From Rubritalea profundi (GTDB lineage: Bacteria > Verrucomicrobiota > Verrucomicrobiia > Verrucomicrobiales > Akkermansiaceae): a stretch of 32,876 nt of DNA. Position numbers and translations under genes: made by a program. Position 1 is the first letter of the stretch. Each line of letters opens with the position of its first letter. A model generated the notes under the pieces. It did no database searches and had not been told where the DNA came from. It worked only from the letters and a program-made list of their open reading frames with translations. Location: NCBI RefSeq assembly GCF_002954445.1, contig NZ_MQWA01000001.1:2303342-2336217 (forward strand), read 5' to 3'. Positions 24,898 to 31,926 of this stretch are shown piece by piece.

Positions 24898-24956
24898 CTC
24901 GGAGCACTATTTTTCAAACCCCCAAGAAAACAACATTCGTTTTTTTGGGGGCTACC
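24898..24956. repeat. Palindromic spacer repeat, copy A
   Basis: It shares 'ctcggagc', 'ctatttttca' and 'agaaaacaacattc' with copy B at 25455-25516. An internal 13-bp stem (24919-24931 with 24939-24951; one G-T pair) gives a strong hairpin about 50 bases after the COQ4-like stop, so it may also act as a terminator. Confidence 0.7.
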
Positions 24957-25105
24957 TAGAAGCAAGTGCTTCTGGGACTTTTTCGTTTTTGGAGTGACTC
25001 GCTAGCCCCACGGGCTTACGGAACTCAGCCTCATGTTGCCTTCGCTGTAGGCTACCTGGGGGATATAGATTGATTCTTGAGTCCTACGCTTTGGAGTGTG
25101 ACGGC

Positions 25106-25160
25106 GGTTTCTAACCGCCTCGTCCGTATTTGATAGTCTTGGGCTTGGCGGTTGGAAACC
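25106..25160. repeat. Inverted repeat ggtttctaaccgcc ... ggcggttggaaacc
   Basis: The arms at 25106-25119 and 25147-25160 pair at 13 of 14 positions around a 27-base loop. A single arm occurs alone at 19572-19584, indicating a dispersed repeat family. Confidence 0.7.
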
Positions 25161-25272
25161 ACCGCCACGAACCTCAGAGCTTGAACGTGCAAATATAGAC
25201 ACTTCATATTTTAAGAATCAGCAGAGTCTACACTTCATGCCTGCGACTGGCTGAAGGCCATTTTCATACCAG

Positions 25273-25306
25273 CCTAGGGTGAGTGACGCAGGAGCGTAAC
25301 CCTAGG
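25273..25306. repeat. Palindromic element cctagggt ... accctagg
   Basis: A perfect 8-bp inverted repeat with an 18-base loop. Similar 'cctaggg' palindromes with purine-rich loops are common spacer repeats in this phylum (family knowledge, not checked here). Confidence 0.6.
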
Positions 25307-25454
25307 ATAGGGAAGAAGGTGTCTTCTCTGGCTGAAGGCCAGACTCATGCTGAGATAAAGCTCATGGGTACATGAAGTCATCCCTTCAGCCAATCACCAT
25401 TTTGACGCGAATGATCATTCTGAGTTAGGTAAGAGCTCAGTATTCCACGGCTTC

Positions 25455-25516
25455 CTCGGAGCGCTATTTTTCACCCCCCCCCAGAAAACAACATTCCGCT
25501 CTTTTGGAGCTCCGAG
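25455..25516. repeat. Palindromic spacer repeat, copy B
   Basis: Related to copy A (24898-24956). It is bounded by perfect 8-bp inverted ends, ctcggagc (25455-25462) and gctccgag (25509-25516), like a small REP-type element. Confidence 0.7.
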
Positions 25517-25817
25517 TGGTATTACTCGCGTTCATCTATTCAATGGGGAATCTGGATTTGTGGTTATTTTAAAAATAAATTAACTGATTTTAAGCGCTTT
25601 ACTCAGATTTCAGTGGGTCGGTTAGATGTTAGGTTTAGAAAGTTTTTAAAATTTCGCTAATTACCCAACTTAGCCTAACAGCTCGATTTTTTTTATAGCG
25701 CAAGGGGGGAGGAATGTCTCGACCCGTACACCTGTATCAAACCCTTGATAAGCCTAGAATTTTCAAGGATTAGCGTCATATCAAGCCTTTATTCACATTT
25801 TCTTTAAATTCCAAAAA

Positions 25818-25865
25818 ACACAACATATGGTATTGTTAATAATTTGTGAATACCACATGGTGCAA
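25818..25865 (+). promoter_or_regulatory. Candidate paired NrdR boxes upstream of nrdB1
   Basis: Box 1 (25818-25833, acacaacatatggtat) matches 13 of 16 positions of the NrdR consensus as I recall it (acaCwAtATaTwGtgt). Box 2 (25850-25865) is weaker against the consensus, but its reverse complement matches box 1 at 11 of 16. The centres are 32 bp apart, about three helical turns, close to the usual NrdR spacing. NrdR represses ribonucleotide reductase genes when dATP/ATP is high. The boxes lie ~155-200 bp upstream of the nrdB1 start. Confidence 0.45.
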
Positions 25866-26019
25866 AATGACGTTGACCGATGAGGGTAACATAAGCCATA
25901 TTCTCCATCGTGTCTGCAACAGCCACGAAAGTGTCCGACGCGGCTATCAGAGCCACGGTCATTCTCCAGTATCAACCTAGCCTTTTTCCTTTATCCTTAC
26001 ACCTTTTTTCTTCTAGCAC

Positions 26020-27072
26020 ATGTCCACCACCACAGTAACTCTCGGCGATCGCACTTTCGAAATCGATGAAGCAAAGGCGCAAGAAGCCTATGCCGCGAAG
26101 AAGGTCATCAATGGCCGCGACACCATGTTCTTCAATATTCTACCACTCAAATACCAGTGGGCGTATGAACTCTATAAGGAGATGAAGAACAACCACTGGG
26201 AGCCAGAAGATATTGCACTGCGTGGTGACGCTGCACAGTGGCCAAGCATTTCAGAAGACCAGCAGCAGGCAGTTCAGATGCTTCTTGGTTACCAAGCCAC
26301 CTCCGGCGAAATCACTGGTGCTGAGGAAATCTACGCCATCCGTGACATCGTCACAGCACCTGAACTTAAGCTAGTTTTCGGCCGCTACGTTCACGAGCAA
26401 AATACCCAGCAAGACGTCCTCGTCCACATCTTTAGCTCGCTCTCTCTCGACCCTGTAGCCTGCACCAAGCACTTCGCTGAAGCTGCCAGTAAGGTTAAGG
26501 CGCTCACTGACAAGCACCTCGTCGAGCTCGACCGCAGCGCCGACATGACCCAGCTCGCCAACAAGCAAGCCTTCGCCAAGAACACCTTCCTCTTTAGCCA
26601 GTGCATGGAGGGCCTCCAGTTCTACAGCCTCTACGCCGTCGTTCTTGAGATGGGTCGCACCGGCAAACTCACCGGCACAGCCGAAATTCTCGCTAGCCTC
26701 TTGTGCGACGCTGGATTCCGCTGCGAACTCTTCCGCAAGCTCTTCTCTGAGCTCAACCGCGAGAACAATGACATCCGCACCGACGCCTTCGACGCCGAGC
26801 TCGTAGCCCTCATGGACGAAGCAGTCGCCCTTGAGAAATCCTTCATCCGCGACTACCTTTCTGGAGCTGCCAGCGCCGGACTCGAGAACGACACCCTCGA
26901 CAGCTATATCGACCACGTCGCTGCCCGCCGACTAGCCGCCTGCGGCTTAGGCCCAGCAACAGATCCATCACCACTCCCATGGCTAGACGAAGTCTTCTTC
27001 CCAGCTGGTGCTAACCAAGCCAACGCAGCCGCCACCCAATCCCAAACCGAATTCCAAGACGACGACCTCTAG
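26020..27072 (+). CDS. NrdB paralogue lacking most metal ligands (NrdB1)
   Basis: A 350-residue protein that aligns end to end with the class I ribonucleotide reductase small subunit encoded next to it. Conserved NrdB landmarks remain: W60 in 'NNHWEPEDI', 'TAPELKLVFGRY', 'CMEGLQFYSLY' and the C-terminal docking tail 'DDDL'. Aligned with NrdB2, five of six metal ligands are changed: G96 for Glu, Q127 for Glu, Q130 for His, A231 for Glu and R234 for His. Only E197 is kept. The radical-tyrosine position is L134, and there is no Tyr in the last 40 residues, so the Tyr356-type radical relay is absent. The frame is intact, so this is not decay by stop codons. It is probably a structural or regulatory partner, as yeast Rnr4 is for Rnr2 (inference). 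First gene of the nrd operon. Confidence 0.88.
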   Translation: MSTTTVTLGDRTFEIDEAKAQEAYAAKKVINGRDTMFFNILPLKYQWAYELYKEMKNNHWEPEDIALRGDAAQWPSISEDQQQAVQMLLGYQATSGEITGAEEIYAIRDIVTAPELKLVFGRYVHEQNTQQDVLVHIFSSLSLDPVACTKHFAEAASKVKALTDKHLVELDRSADMTQLANKQAFAKNTFLFSQCMEGLQFYSLYAVVLEMGRTGKLTGTAEILASLLCDAGFRCELFRKLFSELNRENNDIRTDAFDAELVALMDEAVALEKSFIRDYLSGAASAGLENDTLDSYIDHVAARRLAACGLGPATDPSPLPWLDEVFFPAGANQANAAATQSQTEFQDDDL

Positions 27073-27084
27073 CGCAGCTAGAGG
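27066..27084 (+). promoter_or_regulatory. Stem-loop enclosing the nrdB1 stop codon
   Basis: cctctagc-gca-gctagagg is an 8-bp perfect stem whose 5' arm contains the last Leu codon (CTC) and the TAG stop. An equivalent stem sits at the nrdB2 stop with compensating base changes. No T-run follows, so mRNA processing or stability is likelier than full termination. Confidence 0.6.
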
Positions 27085-27170
27085 AGGAAAAAGGGTAAAT
27101 TCCATATTCCTTAGCATCAACCTAAGCCCTTTATCCTTTATCCTTTTCAACTTTTTCCTTCTTCACGACC

Positions 27171-28252
27171 ATGACCACTACATTATTAGGCGACGCCACC
27201 ATCACCATCGACTCCGCAGCTGCTGAGAACATTCTCTCTAGCAAGCGCGTTATCAACGGCACCACTCCATCAGGCTTTGGACTCGCTCCGCTCAAATACG
27301 AGTGGGCATACGAGATCTACAAGAATATGCGTGCCAACCACTGGGAGCCAGAAGACATCCCGATGCAGAAGGACGTCGAGCAATGGCGCAGCGATGAAAT
27401 CTCTGACGTCGAGCGGTGGATCATCAAGATGGGTATCGGCTACTTTTCTGCAGCAGAAGCATCGTCGGTGACAACATGATTCACGTCATCTGCGAGCTTA
27501 TCAGCGCACCTGAGCTTAATCTCGTTTTCCGTCGCCACGGCCACGAAGAAAACATCCACGCCGACTCGCTCGTCTACATGGTTTCATCACTCGGCATCAA
27601 CCCGCACGAGTGCGAGGCAATGCTCGAAGACATCCCAACCATCAAAGACAAGACCGACTTCGTAGTCTCCAACAGCCGGGGCCTCCGCCGCGACATGGAC
27701 ATGACCAAGATCGAGAACAAGCAGGCGCTCGGCCGCAATATGTTCATGTTTGGTCAGGTCATGGAAGGCACCCAGTTCTACGGCCTCTTCGGCATGATCC
27801 TCAGCCTTTACCGGCAGAATAAATTCCCAGGTATCGGCCAGATGTTCCGCTACACCCTGCGTGACGAGTCGAACCACATCGAACTCCTCCGCAACCTCCT
27901 GATGGATCTAGTCGACGAGAACCCAGAGATCTGGACAGAGGAATTCAAAGAAGACCTCCGCGCCACTATGGCCGAAGGCATCCGCCTCGAAAAAGCCTTC
28001 ATCCGCGACTGTCTCCCAGTAGCTGCCGTCGGACTCAACCTCGTTGAATTCGAGCAATACATCGACTTCATCGCCGACCGCCGCCTCACAGCCTGCGGCC
28101 TGGCCCCACTAGTAGAAGGCGGAACCTCCAACCCATTCCCATGGCTCGCCGAGATGATGGACATCAAGAAAGAACAAAACTTCTTCGAAGGCCGAGTCAC
28201 AGAATACCAAAAAGCCTCAGCTCTCGGAGAAATCGACGACGACGATCTTTAG
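27171..28252 (+). pseudogene. nrdB: Ribonucleotide reductase small subunit NrdB2, catalytic type, 1-nt frameshift
   Basis: The class I small subunit that generates the radical for NrdA. The N-terminal part ends in frame at 27479; the rest is in another frame from ~27460. The break is at ~27461, where gaagcatc stands for gaaggcatc. One missing G, when restored, gives 'FSAAEGIVGDNMIHVI' and 360 residues. All six metal ligands are present: E96, E127 and H130 ('HEENIHADSLVY'), E199 ('VMEGTQFYGLF'), E233 and H236 ('LRDESNHIELL'). The position of E. coli Tyr122 is L134, so the protein resembles tyrosine-less classes such as chlamydial class Ic. Y346 near the tail can serve the radical relay, and the tail ends 'DDDDL'. 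As the only catalytic NrdB seen, the frameshift is quite likely a sequencing error. Confidence 0.92.
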
Positions 28253-28264
28253 CGGAGCTAAAGG
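28246..28264 (+). promoter_or_regulatory. Stem-loop enclosing the nrdB2 stop codon
   Basis: tctttagc-gga-gctaaagg pairs over 7-8 bp (last pair T-G) and contains the final Leu codon (CTT) and TAG. Compared with the nrdB1 stem, C-G has become T-A in a compensating manner, which supports a selected structure. Confidence 0.6.
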
Positions 28265-28272
28265 AGACTTCC

Positions 28273-28419
28273 AGAGTTCAGTTTTCAGAGTTCAGACCAG
28301 GATAATGAAACAAACGCTCCCAAATCGCCAAAGAGTCTCCGAACCACAAGTTCCATCGACCAAGGTTCCATCAACCCCAGCAGTCTGAAAACTGAAAACT
28401 GAAAACTGAAACCTGAAAA
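28273..28419. repeat. Inverted 7-bp tandem repeat (ctgaaaa) between nrdB2 and nrdA
   Basis: Five units of ctgaaaa (one variant, ctgaaac) run from 28385 to 28419. At 28273-28295 the inverted version occurs (agagttcagttttcagag...). The two arms could pair over ~20 bases around a ~90-base loop in the 226-bp intergenic leader of nrdA. Confidence 0.7.
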
Positions 28420-28478
28420 CTCCCAGTCTTTCAACGCCACTCCCAAATAACCAAAAAACCACCCACCACTTTTATCCC

Positions 28479-31400
28479 ATGTATAGAAATATAACCCTAG
28501 AAGAAGACGTAGCGTTGAAAAACGTCGTCACCCGTCCACGCTCAGAAAAGCCTGACTTCGCTTGGCGCGATCAGTTGTCCACTCCCACCAAGAGCGTCCC
28601 CCAAGTCATCGTCGTTAACGGCTCCAAAGAATCTGAGCTGTCCCTCGAAGACGTAGCCGACACCATCGGTGGCGCACTCACTGACCTCCTTCTGGCACGT
28701 CAGTTGAAGGTAGACCTTATTTTCAACGATGAGAACCGCCACTTTGTATCCGGCGTGGCACACAATGTTGCCGAGTCACTCATCGAGCAAGTCATCGACG
28801 GTGGCCAGCTCAAGCTCACTCAGAACGACCTCTACCTTCTCATCGAGAAGGCACTCATCGAGAACGACGCGCACGACGTAGCGAAATCCCTCGTCTTCAA
28901 CCGTTCACTTGCGGACAAAGGGTCCATCGAAGTCTCAGTAATCTCTAGCGAGCCATTCACCGTCCGCCTCATCCGCCGCAACGGCAACGTCGTTCCATGG
29001 TCCGAGACCAAGATCGAGAACGCAGTCCGCCAGGCATTCCTCACCATGAAGCTCGATGCCTCGCCGGCATCAGCAGTGGCTCACGCCGTCACCAACCGCG
29101 TTCGCACTGAGGAAAAAGCATTCATCCACATCGAAGACGTCCAGGACATCGTCCAGGAAGAACTGATGCGCGCTGGTCACTTCAAGATCGCCGCTCACTA
29201 CGTCCTCTACCGCGCCGAGCGCACAGCATCCCGTACCGGCGACGATGCACTTCCAATCGAAGACCCACAACAGGACTCCATGGTTGTCGTCACCACAGCA
29301 GATGGCAATTCTATCTTCTGGGATGGCACCGAGCTCAAGAAGCGCATCCAGTTCGCCTCCATCGGCCTCGATCTTTGCCTCTCAGAAAGTGAGATCGAGC
29401 GCGAACTCCGCCGCTCCATCGGCACCGAGATCACAGCTGAAGGTCTCCAGACCACCATCACGCTCAACGCCAAGACTCTCATCGAGCAAGACGCAGACTT
29501 CTCCAAGTTCGCTGGCCGCATCCTCCTTTCCTACATTTATGAGGAAGTCCTCGACTGGAACATCCTCCGCGACGGAATTGAAGGCGTAAAGTCAGCCCAC
29601 GCCAAAGCATTCAAGGCATACCTCAAGCACGGTGTCGCCATCAAGCGTCTCAGCCCAGAGCTCATCGACGGCCGCTACGACCTCGATAAAATCGCTGAAG
29701 CACTCGACCCGACTGCCGACCTCGACTTCGACTTCCTCGGTATTCAGACCCTCTACGATCGCTACCTTGTGATCGACAAGACGGGCGACAAGCAACGCCG
29801 CCTCGAAGTTCCACAATTCTTCTGGATGCGTGTTTCCATGGGCCTCTTCAAAGAAGACGGACCTGACAAGCAAGACTGGTGTGTGCGTCTCTACAACCTC
29901 TACAAAGGTCGTCGATTCTGCTCATCCACTCCCACACTCTTCAACTCCGGCACACTCCACAGCCAGCTTTCCTCCTGCTACCTTTACAAGGTCGACGACT
30001 CCATCGAGTCCATCATGCAGCGTGGTATCGCAGACAATGCTTACCTCTCCAAATGGGCTGGCGGCCTCGGTGGTTCATGGACTGCTGTCCGCGGCACCGG
30101 TGGTTACATCCAGGGCACCAATGGTGAGTCCCAGGGCGTTATCCCATTCCTCAAGCTCCACAACGACCAGCTCGTTGCAGTCAACCAGGGCGGCAAGCGT
30201 CGCGGATCTGGTTGCGCCTACCTTGAGACATGGCACAACGACATGGAAGACTTCCTAGAGCTTCGCAAGAACACCGGTGACGAGCGTCGCCGCTGTCACG
30301 ACATGAACACAGCGAACTGGATTCCTGACCTCTTCATGAAGCGCATGGAAGCCCGCCAAGACTGGACACTGTTCCGTTCCAACGAGACACCAGACCTTCA
30401 CGACCTTTACGGCAAAGCATTCGAGCGTCGTTACGCCGAGTACGAAGTAATGGCAGCAGAAGGCAAGATCTGGTCACAGAAGCAGCCAGCTATCGAAATG
30501 TGGAAGAAGATGCTCAAAATGATCTTCGAAACTGGCCACCCATGGATCACATTCAAAGACCCGTGCAACGTCCGCTCACCGCAGGACCACGCTGGTGTCA
30601 TCCACTCGTCCAACCTTTGCACAGAGATCACTCTCAACACATCCGAAGACGAAACTGCAGTGTGTAACCTCGGCTCAGTAGTGCTCGACAACCACATCCG
30701 CGAAGACGGATCGCTCGACCACGACATGCTCAAGGAGACCATCACCGTCGGCATCCGTGCCCTCGACAACGTCATCGACATCAACTTCTACCCGACTCCG
30801 TCAGCCAAGACAGCAAACTCCCGCCACCGTCCTATCGGAATGGGTGTCATGGGTCTTCAAAATGCACTCTACAAGAAGAACCTAGCATTCGCATCTGATG
30901 CCGCTATCGAGTTCAACGACGAGTTCATGGAAGCCATCGCTTACTACGCCTACAGCGCATCTTCAGATGTTGCAGCAGAGCGCGGCAGCTACTCATCCTA
31001 CAAAGGCTCCAAGTGGGACCGCGGTCTCCTTCCACAGGACACTGTCGATCTCCTCGAAGACGAACGTGGCGTGAAAGTTGACGTCCCTCGTGGCAACAAG
31101 ATGGACTGGACCCCCGTGCGCGAAAAGATTGCCAAGCACGGCATGCGTAACTCCAACGTCCTCGCTATCGCACCGACAGCCACCATCTCCAACATCATGG
31201 GAACCACCCCGTGTATCGAGCCGAACTACAAGAACCTCTTCGTCAAGTCCAACCTCTCAGGAGACTTCCTCGTGCTCAACCGCCAGCTCGTCAGAGACCT
31301 CAAGAAAGAAGGCCTCTGGAACCGCGAAATGCTCGACCAGCTCAAGTACTTTGATGGTGAGCTCGATGAGATCAACGAGATCCCAGATGCTATCAAGCAG

Positions 31401-31760
31401 AAGCACCGCACAGTCTTCGGCGTCCCATACCAGGCCGTCATCGATGCCGCAGCGCGCCGTCAGAAGTGGATCGACCAATCCCAATCGGTCAACCTCTTCA
31501 TCGCCGTACCTGACATCAAGACACTCTCCCACATGTACCGCCGAGCCTGGTCCACTGGTCTCAAGACCACCTACTACCTCCGCTCACAAGGTGCATCAGG
31601 AATCGAGAAGTCCACCATCGACACCAAGAAAGCAACCCGCGGCGTAGCAGCCGGCGCAGCAACCACAGCCGCACCAAAGAAGCAATACTCCCCAGCTGAG
31701 GTTCAAGCCTGCTCCCTCGAAGCCATGATGAATGGTGAAGAGTGCGAAGCGTGTCAGTAA
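28479..31760 (+). CDS. nrdA: Class I ribonucleotide reductase large subunit with three N-terminal ATP-cone regions
   Basis: It reduces ribonucleotides to deoxyribonucleotides using a radical from NrdB. 1093 residues, longer than E. coli NrdA (761) because of the N-terminal extension. A degenerate ATP-cone is at ~41-140, a clear one at ~160-250 ('VRLIRRNGNVVPWSETKIE') and a third at ~267-362. Catalytic residues are all visible: C500 ('LSSCYLYKVDDS'), N712, C714 and E716 ('SNLCTEI'), C729 ('AVCNLGS'), the Tyr pair 1032-1033 ('KTTYYLR') and the C-terminal thiol pair C1089/C1092 ('EECEACQ'). Multiple cones recall chlamydial NrdA and imply dATP/ATP activity control. It lies 226 bp after nrdB2, has no Shine-Dalgarno sequence and strong C-ending codon bias. 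Third gene of the operon. Confidence 0.96.
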   Translation: MYRNITLEEDVALKNVVTRPRSEKPDFAWRDQLSTPTKSVPQVIVVNGSKESELSLEDVADTIGGALTDLLLARQLKVDLIFNDENRHFVSGVAHNVAESLIEQVIDGGQLKLTQNDLYLLIEKALIENDAHDVAKSLVFNRSLADKGSIEVSVISSEPFTVRLIRRNGNVVPWSETKIENAVRQAFLTMKLDASPASAVAHAVTNRVRTEEKAFIHIEDVQDIVQEELMRAGHFKIAAHYVLYRAERTASRTGDDALPIEDPQQDSMVVVTTADGNSIFWDGTELKKRIQFASIGLDLCLSESEIERELRRSIGTEITAEGLQTTITLNAKTLIEQDADFSKFAGRILLSYIYEEVLDWNILRDGIEGVKSAHAKAFKAYLKHGVAIKRLSPELIDGRYDLDKIAEALDPTADLDFDFLGIQTLYDRYLVIDKTGDKQRRLEVPQFFWMRVSMGLFKEDGPDKQDWCVRLYNLYKGRRFCSSTPTLFNSGTLHSQLSSCYLYKVDDSIESIMQRGIADNAYLSKWAGGLGGSWTAVRGTGGYIQGTNGESQGVIPFLKLHNDQLVAVNQGGKRRGSGCAYLETWHNDMEDFLELRKNTGDERRRCHDMNTANWIPDLFMKRMEARQDWTLFRSNETPDLHDLYGKAFERRYAEYEVMAAEGKIWSQKQPAIEMWKKMLKMIFETGHPWITFKDPCNVRSPQDHAGVIHSSNLCTEITLNTSEDETAVCNLGSVVLDNHIREDGSLDHDMLKETITVGIRALDNVIDINFYPTPSAKTANSRHRPIGMGVMGLQNALYKKNLAFASDAAIEFNDEFMEAIAYYAYSASSDVAAERGSYSSYKGSKWDRGLLPQDTVDLLEDERGVKVDVPRGNKMDWTPVREKIAKHGMRNSNVLAIAPTATISNIMGTTPCIEPNYKNLFVKSNLSGDFLVLNRQLVRDLKKEGLWNREMLDQLKYFDGELDEINEIPDAIKQKHRTVFGVPYQAVIDAAARRQKWIDQSQSVNLFIAVPDIKTLSHMYRRAWSTGLKTTYYLRSQGASGIEKSTIDTKKATRGVAAGAATTAAPKKQYSPAEVQACSLEAMMNGEECEACQ

Positions 31761-31776
31761 GCTCAATTATATTTAG

Positions 31777-31808
31777 CCCTCTGTGGGTAAACTACAGAGG
31801 GTGTTTCT
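31777..31808 (+). terminator. Terminator of the nrd operon
   Basis: ccctctgt (31777-31784) pairs perfectly with acagaggg (31794-31801) around a 9-base loop, followed by the T-rich tgtttct. It starts 16 bases after the nrdA stop. Confidence 0.7.
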
Positions 31809-31926
31809 ATCTAAGCTGTTCCAACATCGCGTATGGGATGGTGCCGAGTACGTACGTTATTGAATATTGTGGAGTACAAATGGGGAGATCACTTTATGAA
31901 GTGATCGTGTTTTAGTCGTAAATTAT

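Larger units (their letters stand above)
24871..26019. other. 1.15-kb intergenic region, repeat-rich, upstream of the nrd operon
   Basis: No convincing gene is present. The first ~650 bases hold repeat elements: a palindromic pair at 24898-24956 and 25455-25516, an inverted repeat at 25106-25160, the palindrome cctagggt/accctagg at 25273-25306, and copies of ggctgaaggcca near 25250 and 25339 with an inverted relative near 25383. The last ~450 bases are AT-rich and probably contain the nrd promoter and the candidate NrdR operator. Confidence 0.6.

Noticed and set aside
25618-25682. GTTAGG ... CCTAAC inverted repeat upstream of nrd as an attC site
   Set aside because: The core motifs point the wrong way (GTT first, AAC last) and there is no cassette structure around them.
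26371-26916. Long open frame antisense to nrdB1 (181 codons)
   Set aside because: It arises from the strong C-ending codon bias of nrdB1; its translation is Val/Glu/Ala-rich with no recognisable domain.
27171-27479. Programmed frameshifting in nrdB2
   Set aside because: No slippery heptamer precedes the site, and restoring a single G gives the family sequence; a base error or mutation is simpler.
28385-28419. Short tandem repeats as a CRISPR-like array
   Set aside because: The units are 7 bp, contiguous and without spacers; no cas genes are present.
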